A stretch of 56,820 nucleotides of DNA from Bacteroidota bacterium (GTDB lineage Bacteria; Bacteroidota; Bacteroidia; UBA7662; CANHCV01). Of the stretch, positions 1 through 7,843 are shown piece after piece. The translations under genes and the position numbers were made by a program. Under the pieces are notes generated by a model. That model was given only the letters and a program-made list of their open reading frames with translations. It had not been told where the DNA came from and did no database searches. The number at the start of each line of letters is the position of its first letter. Positions within the stretch are counted from its first letter, which is position 1. The stretch covers positions 1 to 56,820 of the forward strand of contig CANHCV010000008.1 of NCBI GenBank assembly GCA_947459245.1, written 5' to 3'.

Positions 1-1208
1 GTCCATTTTGGACCCGAAGAATCGATGGTGATTTGGTATTTCTGTCCGTTATTCCCATAAAGCAATGCGCCTTCGCGCAGGCTTCCAGCCGCCATGGCAT
101 AAGGCACACTTACGAGTTGGGTGTTGCCCATGGGTTGGTAGTTGGTTCCCCCTTGGGCGTCCATTTCTACCTTTAAAAATTTATCGTTTCCGTTCGCCCA
201 AGGGATGTTAGCAAACGCCCCCGCTATGGCCGGTCCATCCCCGAGGTAGGTCGAGAAAATTCCTGCAGCGTCGGTGCTTGCTATTTGGGTTTCGGTGTAA
301 AGGGTAATGCCGTTGGGCAAGCTATCGAGTACGGAGAGGCGCAAACCTACGGTGCCGTTTTTGATGGGTTTTCCGTTGGCGCCCACGGCCACGCCTTGGT
401 AGTGGATTTTTCCGGGTACGGTGGATGCAGCTGAAGTGTTGGAGCTATTTCCGAGGTACAACTGCTGCACTTCGGCGGGAGTTAATGCGCGGTTGTAGAT
501 GGCGATGTCGTCGAGACATCCTTCAAAGCTTCCTGCATTACTCAAATTTCCCATACCAAAATACATCTCGCCTGGCTGACTTTGAAAACTTGGGTACATG
601 ATGCCTTGTGTGCAACTTCCTGCTGTAGTATTAAGTAACTTTCCGTCAAAATAATATTGAATTCCAGAGAAACCATTTACACCGTTATAAGTTAAAGCCC
701 ACATATGCCAATTTCCATCAGCAAAATTTTGATAATATTTTTTTTGAGAGCAATTTGTGTTAACTGAAATTCCTTGAACCGCGCAATCACCCGTATTGCT
801 TACATTGAATGACCATAGTTCATTGCAGGAATAATTGTTATTTATTCCAGCACTTAGAATAGTACTTCCTGTCTGGTTTGGCATCACTTTAGTCCAAACA
901 ACATAACTTCTCGGACTGTTCTGGGTAGAAAAAGTCCACGAGTTTATTTTTATGTAGTTTCCTAGGCCATTATTAAACGGCCCTCCTCCTGGCACAAATA
1001 CGCTATTCTGGTTGATTGAAAATCTGTCTTGCACAAAACTAATGTTACCGTTCACCGTGCCGTGGTTGCCGTTCCCGCTTTCATCGTTAGCGTTTCCGTT
1101 GAACGGCCACCAGCCTACGAGTCCGTTGGTGGGAACGTAACTCGGAATTTGTGCGCTAGCGAAGGTGCCTAGGCACAAAACGAGGGCGAGGGTGAGGAGG
1201 TGTTTCAT
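1..1208 (-). CDS. Secreted LamG-domain protein, 3' end beyond window
   Basis: The start codon is at 1206-1208 and the frame stays open to base 1, so about 402 codons of a longer gene are visible. It begins with a signal peptide (MKHLLTLALVLCLG...ASAQ) followed by LVGWWPFNGNANDESGNGN, the opening of a LamG/concanavalin-like jelly-roll domain. That domain closes near residues 235-245 with YNRALTPAEVQQLY, a usual Bacteroidota LamG ending. The rest (PGKIHYQGVAVGANGKP...) resembles the C-terminal beta domain of the next gene. Its stop-to-start gap to the gene at 1214-3595 is only 5 bp, so it is probably the second gene of that operon. A role in surface carbohydrate or protein binding is inferred from the fold. 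The first 146 bp are almost identical to those of the neighbour, while the LamG core (about 540-1060) is much more AT-rich than its flanks. Confidence 0.8.
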   Translation of the reverse strand, partial: MKHLLTLALVLCLGTFASAQIPSYVPTNGLVGWWPFNGNANDESGNGNHGTVNGNISFVQDRFSINQNSVFVPGGGPFNNGLGNYIKINSWTFSTQNSPRSYVVWTKVMPNQTGSTILSAGINNNYSCNELWSFNVSNTGDCAVQGISVNTNCSQKKYYQNFADGNWHMWALTYNGVNGFSGIQYYFDGKLLNTTAGSCTQGIMYPSFQSQPGEMYFGMGNLSNAGSFEGCLDDIAIYNRALTPAEVQQLYLGNSSNTSAASTVPGKIHYQGVAVGANGKPIKNGTVGLRLSVLDSLPNGITLYTETQIASTDAAGIFSTYLGDGPAIAGAFANIPWANGNDKFLKVEMDAQGGTNYQPMGNTQLVSVPYAMAAGSLREGALLYGNNGQKYQITIDSSGPKW

Positions 1209-1213
1209 GAGTT

Positions 1214-3595
1214 TTATTTTCCTTTGGCTTCGAATTGAATTTGGTCCGGGTTCCCGGTAATTTCGATGGTGGTTTTTTGGGTGTTGCGATTGATAATTTT
1301 ATCGTTGTAGGTGCCCGATCCAACCAGTTTAACAATAACATTAGGCAACTCCGTGAACGGTTGTTGGAACACCAACTCGAATTTCCCGTTGCCCAAGGGC
1401 GTTACCGAAAATCCGCGTCCGCTCACCACGTTTCCGTTGCTGTCGAAGCTGCCGTAGATGCTTCTACTGCCGTCGCCGGAACGCAGGGCGTACATCGAAA
1501 CCGGTACCGCCACGAGCGAACTGCTGCCCAGTACCACCCAATTTCCGCTTCCGTTGGTATCTACCTCGGTTTTCAAGGTGCGGGGAATTCCGTCCCACCA
1601 TGAAACATCGCTTAACGAGCCCGAAATTGGGCTTCCCGCACCCACTTGGGTGGCAAAGTGTCCGCGAGCATCGGTGGTGATTTGCTGGATTTCCGAATAA
1701 TTGGTGGCGGAAGAATCGGCCACGGTGAAGCGCACCGAAAGCGAGCGATTGGCCAGCGGTTTTCCGCCGCTCACCACGCTGGCTTGGTAGTTGAACATCC
1801 CTGCCGAAGCGGCGGGAAGCGCCGGCGCCGGATTGGAGAACAACACCAATACCGAATCGGCCGACGAGCAACCGGCGGCGTTCGAAGCCGTTACCGAGTA
1901 GGTTCCGGCGGTATTCACCGAAAGGTTGGCGGTGGTATCTCCCGTGGACCACAGGTACGAGGTAGCATTGCCAGGTGCGAGCACCACGGGACGGGTAGCG
2001 GAGCGCAAGGTATCGGGTAGGGTAATCACGGGAGGTTGCGTAACGAACACGGTAACACTGTCGGTGCAGGTCGAAATCCCGTCCGACACCGTGCAATAGT
2101 ACGTGGTGGTTTGGGTGGGAGTTACATTGATGGTTGGGGTGGTATCTCCGGTGGACCAGAGGGTGGAGGAAAATAAGTTGTTGGTTTCGTAAATGGGTTT
2201 GGAAAAATTGCAAGGACAATTACCATTAGCTCCCCCATCATTCCATTTTGGTCCGTAAAATGCCCATTCAAGTTGTGCATATTTTTCAGAATTTGAATTA
2301 TCTGGTTGATCAGGTGCGTACCAATTACTGTAACCTTGATGAAGGTATCGCCCATCCACCCATCGCCATCCCCCTGCGGGTTCGGAATAAAATGGACCGT
2401 TGATTTCTTGGTACAGTCCCAGCCAATACTGAACTCCATCGTTTCCTTTTTCAGGCAGAGCTGTATAAACGGCGTTTTCTTCTGCTTGATCGTTAATAAC
2501 ATACATTTGCAATCCCAAAGAATCGCCTAATTTTTTGGCATCTTCCCAAGTCATCATTTGGTTGTACACCAAGTAACTTTTACCCTGGTATTTCAAAACT
2601 TCCGAAAAAGTAGGATTGGACAAGATTTTTGAAATTGATCCTTTGGGTTGAATATTTAAGGAATTCCCCCTGCAAACGGTGGTGTCATTACCTAAATCCA
2701 CCTGCAGGAGGTTCACGTACACGCTATCCGTTGCGGAGCAATTGTTTTGGGTTACGGTTGCACTGTACCAGCCGGATTGGGTGGCCGAGATGGATTGAGT
2801 GGAATCTCCGGTATTCCAGAGGTAGTTGGCTCCCGGGTTTCCGGCATTGAGGTTGACGGAATTGCCGCAAGCGGCTAAGGTATCGGAAGGGGCGAGGTTT
2901 ACGGTGAGGTTGCAGGCCGACTGCCCCGTGTACAACTGCTGCACTTCGGCGGCGGTTAAGGCACGGTTGTAGATGGCTAAATCATCTACTTTGCCATCCC
3001 ACATATCAACATTAGTTGAAGAAGCTTTCGCCCCGATGCACATGGGAATTCCATAGTTAAGACCCTCTGTTACAATATCATAATTTACATTTTTTAATTG
3101 ACCATTGATGTACGTTTTTTCATTTCGATTTTGATAAGTGTAAACCAAATGGTTCCATTGGTTAGGAAATTGCAAGGTATCAATTAAATAATCTCCAAAT
3201 TGGGTTGCAAATCTTCCAGGTACTGGGCCCCAATTGGCTATTCGAAAATTACCTTCAGCATTCTCGGTAGAAAGTAAACGATCGTTCCCATTTGCTTGAT
3301 GAGTAAACCAAATGCTTATGGTAAAACTATCTGTCCGATTAAATCGAAAAACAGTGGTTGGTAATTTAATGATTCCTGAGCCTAATTGGTATGCCTTATT
3401 GTTATTACTAAATCGATCAGCAGTAAGTTGCGCAGTGTTGTTAAATCCATGGTTGCCGTTCCCGCTTTCGTCGTTGGCGTTGCCGTTGAACGGCCACCAG
3501 CCCACGAGTCCGTTGGTGGGAACGTAACTCGGAATTTGTGCGCTGGCGAAGGTGCCAAGGCACAAAACGAGGGCGAGGGTGAGGAGGTGTTTCAT
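1214..3595 (-). CDS. Secreted LamG plus C-type-lectin-like multidomain protein
   Basis: 793 aa. A signal peptide (cleavage after ...ASAQ, about residue 19) leads into a LamG domain (about 25-225, ending YNRALTAAEVQQLY). An Ig/PKD-like repeat follows (about 228-300, with LWNTGDSTQSI). A C-type-lectin-like domain lies at about 330-480 (SYLVYNQMMTWEDAKKLG, YWLGLYQE, WRWVDG, WNDGGANGNC). Two more Ig-like repeats with 'LWSTGDTT' signatures come next, and then a C-terminal beta domain (about 640-793) shared with the downstream paralogue. There is no canonical T9SS sorting tail. Several carbohydrate-binding-type folds in series suggest a surface adhesin or ligand-binding protein; the ligand is unknown. 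The -7 box at 3614-3621 gives it a short leader. The lectin and LamG cores are AT-rich inside a GC-richer frame, which suggests domain-level exchange. Confidence 0.88.
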   Translation of the reverse strand: MKHLLTLALVLCLGTFASAQIPSYVPTNGLVGWWPFNGNANDESGNGNHGFNNTAQLTADRFSNNNKAYQLGSGIIKLPTTVFRFNRTDSFTISIWFTHQANGNDRLLSTENAEGNFRIANWGPVPGRFATQFGDYLIDTLQFPNQWNHLVYTYQNRNEKTYINGQLKNVNYDIVTEGLNYGIPMCIGAKASSTNVDMWDGKVDDLAIYNRALTAAEVQQLYTGQSACNLTVNLAPSDTLAACGNSVNLNAGNPGANYLWNTGDSTQSISATQSGWYSATVTQNNCSATDSVYVNLLQVDLGNDTTVCRGNSLNIQPKGSISKILSNPTFSEVLKYQGKSYLVYNQMMTWEDAKKLGDSLGLQMYVINDQAEENAVYTALPEKGNDGVQYWLGLYQEINGPFYSEPAGGWRWVDGRYLHQGYSNWYAPDQPDNSNSEKYAQLEWAFYGPKWNDGGANGNCPCNFSKPIYETNNLFSSTLWSTGDTTPTINVTPTQTTTYYCTVSDGISTCTDSVTVFVTQPPVITLPDTLRSATRPVVLAPGNATSYLWSTGDTTANLSVNTAGTYSVTASNAAGCSSADSVLVLFSNPAPALPAASAGMFNYQASVVSGGKPLANRSLSVRFTVADSSATNYSEIQQITTDARGHFATQVGAGSPISGSLSDVSWWDGIPRTLKTEVDTNGSGNWVVLGSSSLVAVPVSMYALRSGDGSRSIYGSFDSNGNVVSGRGFSVTPLGNGKFELVFQQPFTELPNVIVKLVGSGTYNDKIINRNTQKTTIEITGNPDQIQFEAKGK

Positions 3596-3613
3596 TTCAA
3601 TTTATATTTTTTA

Positions 3614-3621
3614 CAAATGTA
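3614..3621 (-). promoter_or_regulatory. -7 promoter box of the LamG operon
   Basis: TACATTTG on the minus strand fits the Bacteroidota -7 consensus TAnnTTTG and ends 18 nt before the ATG at 3595. No well-spaced -33 TTG is evident. Confidence 0.6.
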
Positions 3622-3979
3622 AAAAATAAATTTGCAATATCATGTTTGTTGTGGTTTGTTTTTCAAAAATTAATGGAAAGTTAGGTTGGATTTCCTTGTC
3701 AAAATCGCATTTATTGCGTGTTTATCCTGATAAAATTCAGCTTTTGCAGCAAAAAAATGCACAGAACAATGGAAAAATTTGGAGGTTCAAGGGGATGCCA
3801 AGAACCAAAGATTTGGTAAACTTTTAGCGGTAGCGTTTCCGTTGGTTGGAGGATTCATGGGGAAGATCCAGTAAAAATATTTCTTAGTTTTTGGATATAT
3901 TTTCGAAGGAAAAGCTATGGAAAGCGACTCCGCAAACTGGGACAACACTTTGGAAAACTCAGCGACTGGTCATTCGCGC

Positions 3980-4160
3980 AAACGGGGGCTACCGCCCCCT
4001 ACCCAAGTGTAATTTACGGCTTTTTTTTCCATTATCCGTATTGAAACGTTTTTAAACGGATAGAAACGTTTCTAAACGTTTCCGATACGACTAGTCATTT
4101 TTTACAACCTATCTTTACTTCTGGGGAGGGGTCGTGGTCCCTGAGCCTGTCGAAGGGGAC
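3980..4160 (+). repeat. Intergenic mosaic repeat element, copy 1
   Basis: From 3981 (AACGGGGGCTAC) this matches 36479 onward in the same order. It contains a CCCCCTACCCAAGTGTAATT block, three exact AAACGTTT octamers (4044-4051, 4064-4071, 4074-4081), a CTAG-CATTTT...TATCTTTACTTCTGGGG block, and then a TTCGAC/GCTCAGG-type module in reverse orientation near 4135-4157. The arms TATCCGT and ACGGATA around the first octamer could form a hairpin. Confidence 0.8.
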
Positions 4161-4372
4161 TTGTCCCCGGTCGAATCCAACTAATTTTTACCAATTCAAT
4201 TTTTTTGGACCCAAGTGCGGTCCCTAAGGCCGTCCGTACGACCATTTTTTTTGTGACAGTTTTGAAATGGTGCCTCCGAAGGCCTCCCGCACCGGAATTG
4301 CCCGCTCCCAGAGGTTGTCGAAGTAAGATCCAATTAACGCCACAGACTGCCCCAACATTAAACCATTCCCGT

Positions 4373-4380
4373 TATCTTTG
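4373..4380 (+). promoter_or_regulatory. -7 promoter box of the metallophosphoesterase gene
   Basis: TATCTTTG, an exact TAnnTTTG match, ends 13 nt before the chosen ATG at 4394. It also argues against the longer upstream reading frame, which would start before the promoter. Confidence 0.65.
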
Positions 4381-4393
4381 CGTTACTTCCAAC

Positions 4394-5632
4394 ATGACCC
4401 AAATTTTTCCATTTCTTTTCCGCTTTTTCCTCATCTTTGGATTGGTTTTTCTGATTGATTTTTACGCTTATCAAGCCATTAAAACCGCTTTTTTCAAAGC
4501 AGAATCGCCCCAAAGACCTCTTTATTTTTACCTCTACTGGGGTTTTCACATCCTCCTCTACATTTGGGTGCTTGTCGGCGTTTTCACCATGAATCGTTCC
4601 TACGGTCCTGGTCGATTTCAAGAGTGGGCCATGACCGTAGCTGTGGCCACCCTGCTCCCTAAAATTATTTTGATTCTTTTCCTCTTGGGAGAAGACCTCT
4701 ACCGGGCCATCGCTGCTCCTTTTCAACAACCGCATGCCCACTTGCCCGAACGCCGCACCTTCCTCTCTCAATTGGCCATTGGCGTTGCGGCGTTGCCCTT
4801 GGCCGCCAACCTCTATGGCATCTTCAAAGGGAAATACGATTTCAAAATTCATAAAGCGACGTTTTCCTATCCCGACCTTCCCGAGGCGTTCGATGGGTTC
4901 ACGATCACTCAAATCAGCGACTTGCACATCGGTTCGTTTGAAGACCCTTCCATCGTTGAAAAAGGAATTCAAATGGCCAATTCCCTGAAATCTGATTTGA
5001 TGGTTTTCACGGGAGATATGGTGAATCACCATTCCGATGAAGCTGAACCGTGGATTGAAACTCTGGGCAAATTTGAATCGAAAATGGGGAAATACTCCAT
5101 CCTCGGAAACCACGATTACGGCGATTATTTGGTGTGGAATTCCCAAGAAGAAAAACAGCAAAACATCACCAATTTACTGCATTACCAAAGAAAGATGGGT
5201 TTCCGTCCGCTCTTGAATGAATCGGTGAAACTTGAAAAAAATGGGGAATTTATTCGATTGGCTGGGGTTGAAAACTGGGGTGCGGGCGGATTTTCAAAAT
5301 ACGGAGATCTAACCAAGGCCATGGAACAGGTGGAAGATGAAACCTTCACCGTTTTGCTTTCGCACGATCCTTCGCACTTCTCCGAGCAAGTACGTCATTT
5401 CCCCATGAACATTCACCTCACCTTAAGTGGCCACACCCACGGCATGCAATACGGCATTGAAATTCCCGGCCTTCGGTGGAGCCCTGTAAAATTTCGATAC
5501 CCCACTTGGGCCGGGGCCTACGGTTCTGGGAGTCGGAAAATTTACGTGAACCGCGGATTCGGATTCATCGGATTTCGGGGACGTGTGGGCATTTGGCCGG
5601 AAATTACGCAAATTACCCTAAAACGGGGGTAA
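4394..5632 (+). CDS. Membrane-anchored metallophosphoesterase (YkuE/YaeI-like)
   Basis: 412 aa. The N-terminal about 115 residues hold three or four hydrophobic membrane segments. The calcineurin-like phosphoesterase domain follows with its full motif series: SDLH (D176, H178), TGDMV (D about 208), GNHD (N239-D241), SHD (H324) and GHTH (H347, H349), which together bind a di-metal centre. Family members hydrolyse phosphoesters; some related proteins act on UDP-diacylglucosamine or undecaprenyl lipids, but the substrate here cannot be read from sequence. The ATG at 4394 is preferred over the in-frame one at 4205 because it follows a good -7 box and starts directly at the first membrane segment, while the extension lies in repeat DNA. 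The stop codon abuts, with no gap, the stop of the convergent gene. Confidence 0.88.
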   Translation: MTQIFPFLFRFFLIFGLVFLIDFYAYQAIKTAFFKAESPQRPLYFYLYWGFHILLYIWVLVGVFTMNRSYGPGRFQEWAMTVAVATLLPKIILILFLLGEDLYRAIAAPFQQPHAHLPERRTFLSQLAIGVAALPLAANLYGIFKGKYDFKIHKATFSYPDLPEAFDGFTITQISDLHIGSFEDPSIVEKGIQMANSLKSDLMVFTGDMVNHHSDEAEPWIETLGKFESKMGKYSILGNHDYGDYLVWNSQEEKQQNITNLLHYQRKMGFRPLLNESVKLEKNGEFIRLAGVENWGAGGFSKYGDLTKAMEQVEDETFTVLLSHDPSHFSEQVRHFPMNIHLTLSGHTHGMQYGIEIPGLRWSPVKFRYPTWAGAYGSGSRKIYVNRGFGFIGFRGRVGIWPEITQITLKRG

Positions 5633-6814
5633 TCACTTCTGAACAACTTCTCCGCGGAACGATCGATCCCATCGCCAAAAGTCAAATTGGGTCTTTCGGT
5701 GACCCTCCAAATGCACGTTTAACTTCTTGTTGTAAAAGGCATACAACGAAATGGTTTGAAAACTCCCCGAGAACACCACGTTTCTCCCTTTTATTTCTTC
5801 CCCCAACGCCAACGATTTGGCCCTGTTTTCGGCAAAACCCAAGGAAGGAAGCACAAAAACAAGTACCCGCCCCAGCAGCATCAGGCTTAGCGTAATGCCC
5901 ATCGCCCAACGAATCGACGGTGCGGAAAGGGCCGCTTTCGCCATCCAGGCGGCCATCGGAATCACCGCCAACAACGTCCACTGCGGTTGAACGTGACCTT
6001 TGCCAACACTCCACAAGAAAAATCCGAAAAACAAAAGGGCAAAGGCCTTCCATCTCCCTTGTTCTTCGGTTTTTGATGCGCCACTTTTCATCATTTTCCA
6101 CCAAATCCAAGGGTGAAACAACAACACTGAGTTGAGCAGGTATTCCCCCAAAAAATTCCATTGGAAGGTCTCATTTCTTTCTTTAAGATGATACGAAAGG
6201 GAAGGAAAATCGTGCTGATATTGCCACCAAAGGTGGGGCGCAAACAACAAAGTTCCAACCAATCCTGCTCCGTACCAACCTCTTGATTTCCAAACCCATC
6301 GGTGGGTTAATCCGTAAAAGCCAATCAACAAAATGCCGTGGTATTTGCTGTACAACAACCCCGCCATGATCAACCCCCAAACGATAACATCTGAAAAAGT
6401 TGACTCATTTTTCTTCTCTACTTTGCTGGCCCACCACCAAAACGCCATTCCAAAAAACAGCAAGGGTGCATCGGGAGTGGCTACGAATCCGTAAGCATGA
6501 ACCAAGGGGAAAAGTAAGAGCCACATCCAACTTGGAAAAGGCTGTTTGTTTTCAGTTCCCATCCATTGCTGAAAAAGAAACAGCGTTCCTGTGCTCCAAA
6601 GCACGGTTGAAAAACGAACTCCCAATTCGCCCGGAATCCAATCGAACAGGGCGATGCCCACCGCCACCATGGGAGGGTGATCGAAATAGCCCCAATCCAA
6701 ATTTTGGGCGTACAACCAATAATACGCTTCATCCGGGTGCAAGGGTAGAAATGCCGCCTGAACCAAGTTTACCACGGTCCAGAGAACCAATCCCCAAGCG
6801 GCCCAACGTTTCAT
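5633..6814 (-). CDS. GT39/ArnT-like integral membrane glycosyltransferase
   Basis: 393 aa and strongly hydrophobic, with about ten membrane segments. The early motif HPDEAYYW (D28, E29) in the first periplasmic loop is the catalytic acidic signature of the PMT/ArnT clan (GT-C fold, Dol-P-mannosyltransferase-like). A second conserved stretch, YFDHPPM, follows. Such enzymes move a sugar from a polyprenyl-phosphate donor to lipid or protein on the periplasmic side; donor and acceptor are unknown. The start at 6814 makes an ATGA overlap with the stop of the upstream reductase gene; an in-frame ATG two codons earlier (6820) is also possible. It is probably cotranscribed with that gene. It ends directly against the metallophosphoesterase stop, leaving no room for a separate terminator. 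Confidence 0.85.
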   Translation of the reverse strand: MKRWAAWGLVLWTVVNLVQAAFLPLHPDEAYYWLYAQNLDWGYFDHPPMVAVGIALFDWIPGELGVRFSTVLWSTGTLFLFQQWMGTENKQPFPSWMWLLLFPLVHAYGFVATPDAPLLFFGMAFWWWASKVEKKNESTFSDVIVWGLIMAGLLYSKYHGILLIGFYGLTHRWVWKSRGWYGAGLVGTLLFAPHLWWQYQHDFPSLSYHLKERNETFQWNFLGEYLLNSVLLFHPWIWWKMMKSGASKTEEQGRWKAFALLFFGFFLWSVGKGHVQPQWTLLAVIPMAAWMAKAALSAPSIRWAMGITLSLMLLGRVLVFVLPSLGFAENRAKSLALGEEIKGRNVVFSGSFQTISLYAFYNKKLNVHLEGHRKTQFDFWRWDRSFRGEVVQK

Positions 6815-7809
6815 TTCCATAAATCCAACACCACTCGGCCGCGGGTTTTTCCAGCTAAAATATCGTCCAAACTCGCATTCAATTCATCAAAACCGATGGT
6901 TTTTTGATGAATCAACGATAGAGTTTTGGGTTTCCACGGACCCGCCAATTTCTCCCAAACCTTCATGCGGGTAGTTCGATCGGTTTCGGCAGAAGCAACG
7001 CCTAAAATATTTACACCGCGAATGATGAGCGGGTAAACGGTGGTCGAAAATTCGGGCGTATCTACCAACCCGCACACCGCTACATTTCCATAAAGTCCGG
7101 TGGCGCGCAGCATGCTTTCCAAGGTTTTCCCTCCCACCGTATCCAAGCCACCGGCCCATCGGGTGCTGATCATCGGGCGGGTTTCTTGTCCAATCATTTC
7201 TTCCCTGCTGATGATTTTGGTTGCGCCCAATTCGTGCAAATACTCCGATTCATGGGTTTTTCCGGTAGAAGCAATGACCTCGTAACCGGCAGACGCAAAG
7301 ATGGTTACCGCCATGGAGCCCACGCCGCCCGAAGCTCCGCTCACCACCAAGGGACCCTTTTCGGGGTTTTGTCCGTTTAATTCCATTTGGTACAATCCCA
7401 AAGCTGCGGTGTACCCCGCCGTTCCTAAAACGATGGCTTCCAGCTCTGTCATTCCGGCGGGCATGGGAACCACCCATTCGGAGGGGACGGAAATCATCTG
7501 ACCGAAACCTCCGTACGTATTCATTCCTAGGTCGTACCCCGTTACCAACACCACGTCTCCTGCTTGAAAACGACCATCGGCACAAGAAACAATGGTTCCA
7601 ACGGCATCTACACCTGGAGTATGTGGAAATTTTCTGGTAATTCCTTTGTGACCGCTGGCCGACAATCCGTCCTTGAAATTCAAGGCCGAATACCTCACTT
7701 TGATCAACGTTCCCTTATCGGGCAATTGAGAAACGGGGAGATCGCAAATGTTTCGTTCAAATTTTCCTTCCGAAGTTTCGGTTACCCAGAGCGCACGATA
7801 CGTTTCCAT
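6811..7809 (-). CDS. acuI: AcuI/YhdH-family NADPH-dependent acrylyl-CoA reductase-like
   Basis: 332 aa, the usual length for the YhdH/AcuI branch of the medium-chain dehydrogenase/reductase superfamily. Visible signatures are YSALNFKDGLSASG near residue 45, TPGVDAVG near 70, and the dinucleotide-binding VSGASGGVGSMA near 155. It also has the family's closing stretch GRVVLDL. There are no catalytic-zinc cysteines, as expected for quinone-oxidoreductase types. Characterised AcuI reduces acryloyl-CoA to propionyl-CoA; the physiological substrate here is inferred only from family. Its promoter faces that of the amidohydrolase-like gene, and the GT39 gene overlaps its 3' end. Confidence 0.88.
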   Translation of the reverse strand: METYRALWVTETSEGKFERNICDLPVSQLPDKGTLIKVRYSALNFKDGLSASGHKGITRKFPHTPGVDAVGTIVSCADGRFQAGDVVLVTGYDLGMNTYGGFGQMISVPSEWVVPMPAGMTELEAIVLGTAGYTAALGLYQMELNGQNPEKGPLVVSGASGGVGSMAVTIFASAGYEVIASTGKTHESEYLHELGATKIISREEMIGQETRPMISTRWAGGLDTVGGKTLESMLRATGLYGNVAVCGLVDTPEFSTTVYPLIIRGVNILGVASAETDRTTRMKVWEKLAGPWKPKTLSLIHQKTIGFDELNASLDDILAGKTRGRVVLDLWK

Positions 7810-7813
7810 TGTT

Positions 7814-7836
7814 TATGTTTGTGTTTTACAAAGCTA
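7814..7836. promoter_or_regulatory. Face-to-face promoters for 7844 (+) and 7809 (-)
   Basis: The plus-strand -7 box TATGTTTG lies at 7814-7821, 22 nt before ATG 7844. The minus-strand box TAGCTTTG lies at 7829-7836, 19 nt before ATG 7809. The two boxes point at each other, so both transcripts would begin near 7825 and initiation in one direction would occupy the other promoter. Confidence 0.6.
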
Positions 7837-7843
7837 CTTCAAC

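Larger units (their letters stand above)
3596..4393. other. Gene-free orientation-switch region with intergenic repeat
   Basis: About 800 bp between divergent genes. Short open frames here (3642-3827 and the upstream extension of the metallophosphoesterase frame) lack protein-like features. The left half (3640-3970) shows nothing recognisable beyond the LamG promoter. The part from about 3980 to 4160 is a copy of the repeat element also found at 36478-36745. Confidence 0.7.

Noticed and set aside
1235-2020. Long antisense frames across the LamG genes
   Set aside because: Arg/Gly/His-rich translations typical of shadows of a GC-rich gene on the other strand; no independent signals.
3642-3827. 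Possible 61-aa protein in the LamG/metallophosphoesterase gap
   Set aside because: No promoter fitting its start, no recognisable features, low-complexity AT-rich region.
4205-4393. N-terminal extension of the metallophosphoesterase
   Set aside because: The extension precedes the -7 box and lies partly in repeat-associated DNA; the product from 4394 starts cleanly with a membrane segment.
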